Origin: Phoronis ovalis
Lineage: Eukaryota > Phoronida > Phoronidae
Direction of reading: 5' to 3'
Assembly: GCA_028565635.1 (NCBI GenBank)
Contig: JAOXYB010032875.1
Location: 1 to 14,347 of the forward strand
Length of the DNA stretch: 14,347 bases
Both the position numbers and the translations under genes were made by a program. Positions 1 through 11,821 of this stretch are shown here, one piece after another. Below the pieces are notes generated by a model that worked only from the letters and a program-made list of their open reading frames with translations, had not been told where the DNA came from and did not search any database. The first letter of the stretch is position 1. The number at the start of each line of letters is the position of its first letter.

Positions 1-130
1 AGTTTGACAACAATGCAGGGGAGGTAATTCCTAAGTGCAGTTGCACCAGATACAAGGGAGACAACTCTGCAGCAAGTGTTCCAACTGTTAAAACGCTTGG
101 AATGCATGTTTACCAGTTGTTACCATTTTA
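1..130. repeat. Possible fragment of an interspersed repeat
   Basis: This stretch has higher GC than the DNA after it and contains CAAGGGAGACAACTCTGC (53-70). A related string, CACAAGGGAGAGTATAAC, occurs near the other end of the window at about 14291-14308. No inverted ends or target duplication are visible, and the element, if any, is cut by the window edge. Confidence 0.25.
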
Positions 131-1434
131 GTTCGAACTTAATCAATAATTTTGGTAAGTTGTGAAAAAATTAAAGTAATAAAACAATTTCTATTAAATA
201 AAAATGATTTCCATGACGTATTATGATTTTTTTTTTTTTTATAACTTGTGTAGGTAAAACGGCAGGAAGAGGGTTAATAGGATTTTTGGAGTTGTTTGTT
301 AAGATCCGAAAATGTGACATATATTGTTTCGAGATGGAGATCATTTTTGCAAGAGCAGTTAAGCCCAGGTGCCACTCAAATAAAATATGGGTAATCGTAC
401 TCTTAATAAAAACACAAGATGGATGTTTATTTGAGGACCACTTTATTCGTTACTCTTTTATTACACACATCCATTCTTTGTTACATACAAAATTATGTTT
501 ATTTCTGTGAAACATTGTTAAGAAGTTTTTTGTCCTACCCATTTCCTTATTACAGAGAAAAATACTACTTAAAACTTCTAAATTTCGTTACTTTTATTAC
601 TTTTGTCATATAAAAAGTTATACGTTTCAAAACTAATAGTAATTCCAGTGTTATATCAAGTTACAAATATTACAATTACATTAAAAAAAATTAAGAAAAC
701 AATTATGTGCATTTTTTATTAAAACATTCCACTTTAGCAAATCACAAATGAAAATTGTTGACCAATTATAGTTTTTCAACATCAGTGGCACTGAGTGTCT
801 GTTCTTTTAAATAATATACCAATGTCCTTACATACAACACACATCTGGTTTTTAAGCATTAAAAACTTCTTACAGTATGTGCTAAACTAACATAGGCAAT
901 AATGTTCTTAATAAAAACAATATTTTAATTAGTATTACCAGCAAACATAGGTATTTTCAAATAATTAAAATTGTTCAAAAATTAATATTTAGCCGCTGAA
1001 CAATAAATTTAAGCAAGTCCTTAGAGCTTTCCTATCAGTTAATACTAAAAAATTGTGTAAAATTGGTTATATGTTATATCACGTATTCTCTATAGCATTT
1101 AAATATGTAAAAAAAATCGTACAATACAATAATATGTGAAACAAGTAACATTTTAAAATGCAACAGTATATCTTCTACATTTGGTTGCCAAAACAACTAT
1201 AAAAGCAATGTAAGTGACCACAAACCATCGATGCTAGTTTCGAAAACTACACATATGCAACAACTTCTGAAATACTATTCTAGGTGATCATTTTACAATG
1301 ACACTGAGAAATCTAACTCTCACCAACATAACAACAATTAGCAGAAAATTATTTCTAGCCACTGTTTGCTTGCTGCCAGGCACAAAAGCAGTTCTGTCAC
1401 TGAGAAGCTGATTACATTATTTAAGTAATTTTAG
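1..1434. other. Intergenic AT-rich sequence downstream of CUEDC2
   Basis: No convincing exon is seen on either strand. The open frames here (for example 223-510 and 419-613 on the plus strand) have low-complexity composition and no recognisable domain or splice structure. A run of T lies at about 227-240. The first 130 bases are less AT-rich and carry the motif CAAGGGAGACAACTCTGC at 53-70, which resembles a recurrent mollusc repeat motif (recollection, not checked). The distal part should contain the end of the CUEDC2 transcript. Confidence 0.6.
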
Positions 1435-1440
1435 TTTATT
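1435..1440 (-). promoter_or_regulatory. Candidate poly(A) signal of CUEDC2
   Basis: The plus-strand TTTATT reads AATAAA on the minus strand, about 130 bases after the CUEDC2 stop codon at 1569-1571. It is the first canonical hexamer I found downstream of the stop and would give a short 3' UTR. Other AATAAA-like strings further downstream could also be used in such AT-rich DNA. Confidence 0.45.
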
Positions 1441-1568
1441 TCATTGCAACAGCACCAGAATTATGAGGTGTACTTCATACGGGTAAAGTACTAAAACGCA
1501 ATCCTAAAACTAGGATGAGGTGTTTCTCAGCACGACGGAGTTGACTTTATACACAGCAGAACTGTCCA

Positions 1569-4500
1569 TTAATGAAACCTATACTGCTTGGCTGGTTTTA
1601 GATTTATGTATGTTTTTTTCATTTCTTCAGTCATTTCCTTTTTCTGTTCAGAAAATCGTTCACCTTTTGTGCTGACCACCTGATTTTCCCTATACCTTAC
1701 CATTTTTTTCTGATCCTACAATGAAGAACATATATTTAAACCTTACTTTTAGATGCTCAACTACTTCATTATTACTGAAAATCTCATTACAATAACAAAT
1801 GCACTAAAAGCTTCGTAAGTTGCACTAGAACCAAATGTTCAGTTCAAGATGTTGATACAATTAACTGAGGCTGAAAGGGTTATTATCGATATCGTAAGGG
1901 ATACTATATAATAGATCCCCGGATGTGTGCGTTTTTGTATTTGTTTAAAGGAAATAAATGCTTCTCATGTATAAACTGTCCGATTAGGAAGTTGACCTGC
2001 TGAATTCTTTTATACATGTGATGCAATCAGTAAATATCTGGCAAACGTTGGTGAAAACCGATGGGTTGAATAAACCCAGGTACAGTTACGGGACACTGTA
2101 AATAAGAGGTACATGTCCGTATACGTTCATATACCCCAGGTACATCTATGTAGTATCCCTTACAATGTCCCTTTCAGCTTAACTGAAGGAGACTGTTAAC
2201 TTTCAAGGGATTACTTTGAGGAGTGAGGTTTTGTTTAAAAATTAAGGCATTGTTTGAGTGATTTATCAGTAATATCGGTCTGCTGTAAGTTTATTATTCC
2301 TTAGGAGATAATTAACTAGGTTTTTCAGCAAGCCTGTAAACGATTCCAGGATTCAAACTAAGGTCATAATAAAGACATGCAAATGGCAATAGATAGCCAA
2401 TTGCAGCAATGGTAACAACTGCATATGCCCAATATAGTTCCGGCAGGCGTATTAATGAGCATTTTTTCTTATTTTTCTTTTGACCCCTCGGCAGCCATGG
2501 GGACATCTTATGCCAACTTGACTTTCACCATTAAACCTCTAGGCAACATGTAATTGTCGACAGCTAGAAAGGTGGCACTACACAAGAAGTGTAAGACAAG
2601 GCACTAACTATACATAGCAATCATCAAATAAGCCCTGATAATAATATCAATAAGCAGAAATAAGCTGTCTGTATCACTTGTAGATTTAAACAACACACAG
2701 GCATGACCACAGAATCACAAAAATGAATGTCATCATCAACTTACATGTGTTTTAAGAACAGGTCTGTGATTTCTTTTGTCATCATCTTCATCAACAAATG
2801 AGTATCTTTCTACAATATTCTGTTTAATTTTACCTTCATCTAGTTCAGAAAGAGACGTCTTTTTTGTTCTTTTAGGCTACAATAATAAAACATTGCAGTA
2901 ACAAATTAGTTTTCATCGTTACCTTTAGTTACTTTCATTTTCCAAAGTTTTTACCCGTGAAAGAACTATACTCATTCATAATAACTTCTGGTGACGAAAT
3001 CACTAGTGCAAAATAACCGATCAGTTTCCTAACATCATCGAGATAATGCAAAATCCCCATCAATAAGGCAAAGAAAGCAATCAAAATGAGCTTTGTGTAA
3101 TTATGAGTATGTTAATACTACCTAAACATTGATTTTACTTGATCTTTCCACTAGTTCTTGTACAGAAAATGAAATGACTTCAGACCATTTTAAAAGCAAA
3201 ATCCATTTAAGTTTTAGTAAATCTATAAAATGAAATTAATTCAAATTGCAGTCTTAGGAACACCAGCATTAAGCATGCCTATACTTTTGTTTGTACTTGA
3301 CAACGTAGCATCAATTTATCTAGAATTTTTAGAGAATACTTTAGTTGACAGAGCTACTTGATTTCTGTTATCTCACCTTTTTCTTAGCATCATGGAGACT
3401 TTCATCTATCTCCTGTCGATATAGTATTAACTTTGCAGCCTCTTCTGTATCGCCCTTGGCAACTGTTAGACAGTGGGTGATTTCTACACAACAGGCACTG
3501 GGAAATAACTCCAGTAAAGTCTGCATCTGTTCACATCTCTCATCAACGCTAACACCAGTTGCCTAAAACACAGTTACATATTTGTATCACACATGGAAAA
3601 TGCATTTAATGCCAATTTTTTTATAACTTAATGATAACCAATATACTTAATGGAGTGCTTAAAACAAAGAGTTCCATAGCACACTATCTATCTGCAGAGA
3701 TGCACTTTAACCAATAATGCTCTTAAAATATTACATGTAGCATTTCTTACAACATATTACAATGTTTGTCATTTGTGTGCCATAAGAGACTTTAAGGATA
3801 CTGTTTTTTTAGGCTTGATAAGCTATCACTTGATACCAGCCATTCTATACATTGCTTAAGACAAAGTCATTACAAGTGCTATAATTACAGAATCAAACTA
3901 TACAGTTGCATGCCTTTTACAATGCCTGCTGCTACCTTCTGATATATTCAGAACATCTTGTGTTCTTAAATTGTACTCATTAATTACCTGAGAAGCACCA
4001 TCATCATTTTTTGTGACATCATCAACTGAAGTGGACAGTGTTGATACCAGTGATTTGACAAGCGTTTCAGTAAAAGAAGGACTAGAAGAGATCTGTTTGT
4101 CAGCATAAGTCTCTCGTAGTTTTGAGGCAAGACAAAACATCCATTCACAAACATCTTCCCTGAAAGAACATGAACTGCTTTATTTACAGAACTAGATTAT
4201 CACAGGTCTGAAACGATTATATTGATTTCAGAGTTTTCATAAGGGCTGTCCATTAAACTTATCACTACTCACTAAGAGGAACTGAAAATAATTACTAGGT
4301 GGAGCAAAGTTTCAGTTAAGAACTTTTACATCCTACAAATAACTAATTTCCTTACATGCATTCATAAAAATTCAAACACTACTACCACTACAAAAAAAAC
4401 ATTTCTTCAAAAATATAGGCAATATTACACATCACAGCCAATGCCAGAATACTGATTTTAGAACATTATAGAAACTTTGATTCATCAATGCAAGGATATG

Positions 4501-5743
4501 AAGCATGTATTATAACTTATATATGCTTCATATCCTTACATCTTTATAGCACCAAATCCAGGAACATAAGCTTCCATCATTTCAATAAACCCATCTACGT
4601 CTAAACTTTCTTTACCAGCTGCTGAATCACGGAGATCGTCCAAAACACTGATGACATAACTCAGCACAATCTCATCTATTGCACTGTAAAACATATTAAA
4701 CAGGAAATAAAGCGAAGTATTATAGGAGGCAAGTAAAATCCTAGTGGTTATAGATGTAATCACATTTCACACAATGTATTGCATTGTATATTACTCATCA
4801 AAACACAAGAAATATCTCATCTAATTCACTGAAACACAAATTTATTAAACATCTGACAAATTAACCAACCAAAGCTGACTGCAGAAGCAAGTACAGTCAT
4901 GATGGTTAGATTATTGTAACTAAAATGGACACAAGTCCTGCATAGCATACTACAATTCAATACAAGGCACTAAAGCATAACTATGATAAAGTGAGTAAGA
5001 TAAGGCAGGTTAAAATTTCATTTGTGATATACGCAATATTATTAGGAATTATCTCAACGTAACTGAATAACTACACACTTGCTGTTCTTAGATGTTGCGT
5101 ATTTTATGCTTACTTCCACAGACAAGAGAGCCTGCACTGGTGTTAAGATGTATGCTATAAAAAAGTTTTTAAAAACATTCCACACCTTTTGTTCTTATTT
5201 TAAATTGTAGAGAGTTGCTTTTAATAATTCATAGGAAAAAGAACTTACTTTTCAAGTGCACATATGGCAAGCTTAAACTATTTCTGCGTTTTTTTGCGGT
5301 AACGTATTTTCTAGTTAAAAATGGCTAATTTCATAAGGGTTGTACAGAAGAAATATATAATTTATAAAAATGCAAAAATCGAAGTGTGCCTTAGTCCAGT
5401 TACCCTCTTCAATAAACATATTACTTATTTTTGCTAAGAAATTTTATTGTTCCTTTTGGTGATTGCGTGGAAATTGCGTTGAGTTATATGTGCCTTTTTT
5501 AGCCTGTTAGTCGTGTGATCATTTAGCTAAAAACAGCAAGTGATAATATGTTTAAATGTTTAACAAACATACAGTAAAATACTGTAAAAAATATTTAACC
5601 AATTTATTTCTTCCAAAATGTCAAAAATCAATTTCGCAGTGGTGATGACAACAAACTTATGATTACCTAATGCTGACATCTATACGATGTACTTTTAGAA
5701 ACTCCTCCAAAGAGGATTTGATTAGGCCTTCATTCTCCTCCAT
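1569..5743 (-). CDS. CUEDC2: CUE domain-containing protein 2, complete, six exons
   Basis: Coding exons, 5' to 3' on the minus strand: 5743-5667, 4683-4540, 4159-3988, 3562-3377, 2876-2745, 1715-1569. All introns are GT..AG and all phases agree, giving 285 residues (human about 287). The start ATG has A at -3 and G at +4. Recognisable blocks are a conserved N-terminal part with [10 protein letters not shown] (about residues 60-71), a variable Ser/Thr-rich linker, a CUE domain at about 140-181 with the LFP form of the MFP ubiquitin-contact motif at 150-152, the segment [16 protein letters not shown], and a conserved tail with [10 protein letters not shown] (249-258) ending [13 protein letters not shown]. 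Known for vertebrates: CUEDC2 binds ubiquitin, targets steroid receptors for degradation, dampens IKK/NF-kB signalling and acts with Cdc20 in the spindle checkpoint. Whether these roles hold here is inference. The last intron (1716-2744) hosts a MITE and a small ORF. Identification is firm; junctions are from consensus sites and reading frame only. Confidence 0.95.
1861..2186. mobile_element. MITE with 8-bp target duplication in the last CUEDC2 intron
   Basis: TTAACTGA occurs at 1861-1868 and again at 2179-2186, flanking an element of about 310 bp. The element starts GGCTGAAAGGG and ends CCCTTTCAGC. A second inner match, GTAAGGGATACTA (1893-1905) against its reverse complement (about 2150-2162), extends the terminal inverted repeat to about 35-40 bp with gaps. 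There is no coding capacity, so it is a non-autonomous DNA element. An 8-bp duplication fits hAT-like transposases, but the family is not otherwise identified. The terminal repeats differ from the G-rich-ended elements elsewhere in the window. Confidence 0.7.
2312..2506 (-). CDS. Unrecognised small ORF with one hydrophobic segment, inside a CUEDC2 intron
   Basis: An ATG-initiated frame of 64 codons lies in the last CUEDC2 intron on the same strand. It has a basic, lysine-rich N-terminus (KKNKKK) followed by one hydrophobic stretch of about 20-25 residues (around [21 protein letters not shown]) and a short tail, which looks like a single-pass membrane microprotein. GC content and codon choice are more coding-like than the surrounding DNA. 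An in-frame stop lies just upstream, at 2525-2527. A second ATG in another frame (ATGGCTGCCGAG) begins MAAEGSKEK and then stops at the A-rich run, so a frameshifted retrocopy is possible. It could also be a nested gene, an alternative last exon of CUEDC2 (an AG precedes the ATG in the matching phase, but without a pyrimidine tract), or chance. I recognise no family. Confidence 0.3.
   Translation of the reverse strand: MSPWLPRGQKKNKKKCSLIRLPELYWAYAVVTIAAIGYLLPFACLYYDLSLNPGIVYRLAEKPS
4492..4537. repeat. Perfect 15-bp hairpin at the CUEDC2 intron 2 donor site
   Basis: AAGGATATGAAGCAT at 4492-4506 and its exact reverse complement at 4523-4537 flank a 16-base AT-rich loop. On the minus strand the intron 2 donor is GTAAGG at 4539-4534, so the stem begins at the third intron base. 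Confidence 0.8.
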
Positions 5744-6241
5744 TTTATTTATTCTATGCTTGCGGCAAATCTTCTAGTAGCATGATCCTCTCAAGGGGCT
5801 CTGTGGGCAATCAAAGTATTCATTTACCCTTACTACCAGATTATTCCTTTTCAAAACATTCTAAAAACAATGCTTTCATTTTAATATTGGCAGCAATAGA
5901 CAATGACACATAAAATGTTCAAATTCCGTGACTTCAAAACTGAATTCGAAAACTCAATTCGTTGAAAATATTCTTTGAGACATATAAATATGTTATAATA
6001 TCATATGCACAATCTCGTTTATAATGTAAGAGACGAGCGGTTTTATTAATATGTATTCATTGAGTAATTTATATAAACAATTTACCAAACAACAATGTGT
6101 GAGTTTTACGCAAAATGGGTAATGGCAAAAGTTGGTAGAGTTAATAATGAGGTGGGGTACCTTTGATCATTGCCCGGATCATTGATGGCTTCTGTGGGCG
6201 TAGCATGGGTATAATTTTTGAGACCTATATAGTCCATATTT
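5744..6241. other. Upstream region of CUEDC2
   Basis: No exon is seen. This should contain the 5' UTR and core promoter of CUEDC2 on the minus strand. I see no convincing TATA box or CpG-rich block. From about 6110 onward the sequence becomes richer in G and contains short direct repeats (GATCATTG at about 6166 and 6178), perhaps marking the edge of the older repeat copy that follows. Confidence 0.5.
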
Positions 6242-6540
6242 CCCTGGGGGAGGCAATCATTTCTTTAATACAGCTGTGTCGCACAACCCTATCCAAAATT
6301 TTAGCTTGTGGTAGCAAACCCAATCCAATTTTTTTGAAACATAGGGTAGCAATCCAAAATTTTAAAATATTTAGTAGCAATCCATATTTTTGCGCAAACT
6401 GATATAAAATGACAAAATCTATTTATGGCTACAAACCTTGTAGTATTCCAAACTATTTGCTGTAAGCTATGGGTAGCAATCCAAATTTTTGAATTTCTTT
6501 ATGGTACAAGTCCATAAAAAACACCAAATTCAATGCAGAT
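6242..6540 (-). mobile_element. Older, degenerate copy of the CCCGGGGG-ended repeat family (minus orientation)
   Basis: The block contains repeated GGTAGCAATCCAAA strings and matches, with many substitutions, the reverse complement of about 6600-6900. Shared landmarks in the same order are CCAATCCAA, GTAGCAATCCAAAATTTTAA, GCAAACTGAT, ATTTGCTGTAAGC and AATTTCTTTA. A worn end, CCCTGGGGGAGG, is at 6242-6253. Similarity fades after about 6535, shortly before the younger copy begins. With the younger copy it forms a large inverted repeat. Confidence 0.75.
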
Positions 6541-6554
6541 TGGGCGGTGATTGG

Positions 6555-6960
6555 GTCTCTCACCCGGGGGGGGTACTCAAGGCATTTTTTGGTGGGGGTG
6601 TGCAGCCCAGTTGAAAATTTTGGATTTGGGTTGTGATACTTCTTACTGTATGATTTTTTTGGATTACTACCGTAAAGAAATTAAAAAATTTGGATTGCTA
6701 TCTGCTGCTTACAGCAAATAATTTGGATTAATTTTAGGTTTGTATCCATAAAACGATTTTTGAAATTTGGTTTGTATCAGTCAGTTTGCGTAAAAGTGGA
6801 TTGCTACTCAAATATTTTAAAATTTTGGATTGCTACCCTTATATTTCACAAAATTTGGATTGCTACACATATTTCAAAATTTGGATTGGGTTCCGCGGCA
6901 CATCCCCGTATTCGGCGTATTCAAAAAACCTTGAGTACCCCCCCCCCCCGGGGTCTCTCA
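6555..6960 (+). mobile_element. Young non-autonomous element with CCCGGGGG ends and target duplication
   Basis: The inner element spans about 6563-6952. It starts CCCGGGGGGGGTACTCAAGG and ends with the near-perfect reverse complement (CCTTGAGTA, twelve C, then GGG). The 8-mer GTCTCTCA is duplicated at 6555-6562 and 6953-6960 (up to 12 bases if the end is placed differently). The interior consists of degenerate repeats of about 20-30 bases around AAATTTGGATTGCTACC, with no coding capacity. The nearly intact ends and duplication mark it as more recent than its inverted neighbour at 6242-6540. Open frames crossing it are repeat sequence, not genes. Confidence 0.8.
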
Positions 6961-7155
6961 CCACCCCATGCAGGTAGCTGGGTAACACATTTTAGTAGGA
7001 ATCTGTGTTCTACTTCTTGAACGGACTTCCGAGTTAGTTTTTTCCCTTGTCTCACCTTTTTACACAAAACCTGTATGAACTTACCGACTGATCTCCTTAA
7101 ATTACACTCCAAATTTGGAAACCCCGCCACAAGAATTGCATACACCAGATTAATA

Positions 7156-7163
7156 TGACGTCA
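7156..7163. promoter_or_regulatory. CRE-type palindrome TGACGTCA (distal)
   Basis: A perfect CREB/ATF consensus palindrome between the divergent CUEDC2 and CDA genes, about 650 bases upstream of the CDA start codon at 7811. Binding is inferred from the motif only. Confidence 0.35.
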
Positions 7164-7358
7164 TTTTGGAAGCACGAATCTATTTAGTTTTGATAATAAT
7201 CTAAGAAAACAACAAAATAAAAATATTTAAAATTCATTTAACATTTTACTTACTAATTTTGACATTCAGTATAATAATGTAACATGTTTTAATTAAGATA
7301 AAAAATGAATTCTTTTTTACAAATTTTAGTTCATTAAAAGTTATTTGGTGTATACAAA

Positions 7359-7371
7359 ATGGCCGATTTAG
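7359..7371 (+). other. Candidate alternative first coding exon of CDA
   Basis: ATGGCCGATTTAG (MADL plus one base) is followed directly by the donor GTAGGT. The ATG context is strong (A at -3, G at +4). The exon ends in phase 1, exactly the phase accepted by the CDA exon at 8860 and by the paralog exon at 13687. Joined to 8860 it would give MADLESELSS. It could instead belong to the paralog, or be chance, as the exon is only 13 bases. Confidence 0.3.
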
Positions 7372-7684
7372 GTAGGTACACCTTTAATTTTGCTTTCGTA
7401 ATCAATTTTAGCTCTGGTATGTTTGATTTTGAATTCCTTCAATGTTATACAATTACCACACACACACTAATCTTATTTAATATTTTCCTTATATTACTTT
7501 TTACATTAACTGGTTCTGGTTGTAGCAAAGCATTGATCTCCGGCTTGTTAACCCGGTTTTGAACTTCACTGCACTGGCATGGGTCCAAAAAGCAATGCGA
7601 ATAGGAGTCATGAACTAATTTGATATGATTGGGCAATGGGGCGTAGGTGTGTTCGAATTCTTCATTCCAATTTGCCAACGACTT

Positions 7685-7692
7685 TGACGTCA
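7685..7692. promoter_or_regulatory. CRE-type palindrome TGACGTCA (proximal)
   Basis: The second perfect copy of the palindrome, about 120 bases upstream of the CDA start codon. That position fits a proximal promoter element if transcription starts between the two. No transcript data are available. Confidence 0.4.
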
Positions 7693-7810
7693 CATTTGTT
7701 TTTATTATCCTACATATGTGTCAATGTCAAACTATCCAAACCGCAGTAAAAACACGTACTCTCTAGGAGTCTAGCTTAAAGTGCTGGTTTCGATCTTAAA
7801 TTAGCTAACT

Positions 7811-10120
<2,310 letters not shown>

Positions 10121-10620
10121 TTGTTTGACAGGTGCAGTCGTGAATGTTGCTAATTAGTTTTTTATGCGGATATTTTGACAGCACTGTATTTAAAACTAAA
10201 GATAGTTTTACTATTTACATAGAATCAAACATTACTTGCTCGTTGTCATTGGCTAAATTTTGGCCTGGGAGCTTTGGCAAGAGGTTAAATTTTTAATCAT
10301 TTCGATGTTAATTCAAAGTATGTTTTCCTTATTCACTCACGATGGTGTTCAGCTAAAGTAGAAAAACTGTAAAAAATACAAAGTATTTGTTTGTAATATT
10401 ATTTGTAGTTTTTGAATGTAACCTGTGTCTTCCTGTGAAAGTATATTAATATATATCTACATGTATTTATTAATATGTCTGCATGCATAATATTTTAACC
10501 GTTATTTATGCATATATTTTGCGAAAGGCTAATTCTTTATTTTAACTGAAGAAAATTTTGCAAGTAGCTATGATTATTGCAATGATTGCAAATTATCTTG
10601 GTTGTTATCATGTTTATGTA

Positions 10621-10626
10621 AATAAA
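10621..10626 (+). promoter_or_regulatory. Candidate poly(A) signal of CDA
   Basis: AATAAA lies about 500 bases after the CDA stop codon (10118-10120), implying a 3' UTR of roughly 10121 to 10650. The intervening sequence is AT-rich and free of exons. Proximal variant hexamers may also be used. Confidence 0.4.
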
Positions 10627-10679
10627 TAGATTCCAGGGGTGACATTCAGAATAGTTAGGAATGCATGTTCATTACAAAA

Positions 10680-11095
10680 AATTTGGCGAAAGGGTATATT
10701 TTTATATGATTAGACCAAGTGCCCAGGTCTTCTGAAAAGGGTATAAATAGCTTAAAAATTAGTGCAATTGCAAAAATTTGGTCCCTACAGTAAAAAAGGA
10801 TATGTGTTTACTATCTGGTCCAAAATGGGTATAGTTTTCAAATTTTTATTTGTTTCGAAGAAAAAAAAACACCCAGCAGGATGTATCTGATTCCTCAGTT
10901 TGAATATGCCTTCTGATAATGACCAGTGTATACTTTCACAGCTGGGTATAATTATTTCAGCCAAAAAGGGAAGGTACTTTGAGCTCGTACATTTAGGTTC
11001 CAATTGTTTTACCTCCAAGTCCCAAAGGGGTTTCTTAGTCTTCCTAGCAGACGTTGATACTAATATTTTTTGACTGCCACACCCTGGAGACAATA
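10680..11095. repeat. Probable decayed interspersed repeat with recurring GGGTATA
   Basis: Imperfect strings of the form AAAAGGGTATA recur at about 10691, 10735, 10794 and 10823, and GGGTATAA near 10945, interleaved with AAATTTGGTCC-like strings. The overall style, short degenerate units with A-runs, resembles the interiors of the two G-rich-ended families here, but no ends or target duplication are visible. The minus-strand frame at 10785-11093 has no recognisable protein and is probably part of this repeat. Confidence 0.35.
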
Positions 11096-11221
11096 TGGAT
11101 GTCAGTTTGTTGTAGATGGAGGTATTTTTATTTTCCCACTTTGTTTTATTGCACTGTGATAATGTTTTTCTGTTTCGTGAAATATTGTATTTTTTGTATA
11201 ATGTTATTTATTTAGAGAAGT

Positions 11222-11443
11222 CAGGCCTACCTAACTAGCGTAAACTCGAACTGTCAATCCGCATTTGCACCTGTTTCCTACTATTCGAACTCTTTCCAGG
11301 TTTCGCACCGGAAATTTGCAAAAATGATGGTGGTTCAAGTAGCAAATATTTCAGTGCGAAACCCGGAAAAAGGGTTCAAATGGTAGGAAACAGGTGCGCG
11401 AGACGGATTGACGGTTAAAGTCTACGCTGGTTAAGTAGGCTTG
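11222..11443. mobile_element. Foldback (long inverted repeat) element
   Basis: The left arm 11222-11319 and right arm 11342-11443 are reverse complements with scattered mismatches, around a 22-base loop. Matching landmarks are GGTTTCGCAC with GTGCGAAACC, CACCTGTTTCCTAC with GTAGGAAACAGGTG, and CAATCCG with CGGATTG. The outer ends are CAGGCCTAC and GTAGGCTTG. There is no coding capacity. No target duplication is seen, so exact ends are uncertain. A transcript through it would form a hairpin of nearly 100 base pairs. Confidence 0.75.
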
Positions 11444-11821
11444 GGTATGATATAAAAAAGCGTAAAAAAAAATGATTTTCTTCGAATACTTTTATCCTAT
11501 TTCAATGATTTTATTCAAGAGTAACAAAATATACATAATGTAGAACCCTTTGTAATTGCAGTTTCATGGTTGTCACTAGAAGGGATATGTGGGCTACAGC
11601 ACCATTCATACGTGAATGTAAAATAAGACATTCGGTGTGTTAATTGTAAACAACTTGAACAGTATACTCCAGTTGAAAATGTTACATATTGGAGAGATTG
11701 GCTTTAGTGAGATTTACAGCTTGTGAAAAGTAGCTAGATGCTTATTGAAAACACGGGACAATAAAAGCAATTAAAATTCTTCTAATTGCTTGTTAGTTAC
11801 CTCAAATACACATGTATCTAT
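11444..11821. other. Non-coding spacer
   Basis: AT-rich DNA with no supported exon, repeat or regulatory site. It lies between the foldback element and the second G-rich-ended element. Confidence 0.5.

Larger units (their letters stand above)
6961..7810. other. Upstream region of the first CDA gene
   Basis: No confident gene apart from the candidate exon at 7359-7371. A minus-strand frame is open from about 7720 to 7445 but has no ATG near its upstream end (its listed start would be GTG), and an ORF of this length is expected by chance in this much AT-rich DNA. The region should contain the CDA promoter and 5' UTR. Two perfect TGACGTCA palindromes lie here. Confidence 0.5.

Noticed and set aside
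3345-3566. Plus-strand open frame of 73 codons
   Set aside because: It is antisense to the CUE-domain exon of CUEDC2 (3562-3377), which is far better supported by homology and splice sites.
6163-7020. Several open frames on both strands across the G-rich-ended repeats
   Set aside because: They follow repeat units such as the TTGGATTGCTAC motif and show no domain; they are by-products of the repeats.
7445-7720. Minus-strand open frame with a plausible-looking soluble protein composition upstream of CDA
   Set aside because: It has no ATG near its start (only GTG), no convincing splice acceptor and no recognisable family. By a rough estimate a couple of frames this long are expected by chance in this amount of AT-rich DNA.
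11094-11132. ATG-containing segment ending ATGGAG before GTATTT, considered as a first exon for the second CDA copy
   Set aside because: The phase is wrong (0 instead of 1) and the longer frame from 11094 hits TAG.
11587-11613. ATGTGGGCTACAGCACC... segment ending in C before GTGAAT, considered as a first exon for the second CDA copy
   Set aside because: The phase fits, but the donor is weak, the sequence has no similarity to known CDA N-termini and nothing else supports it.
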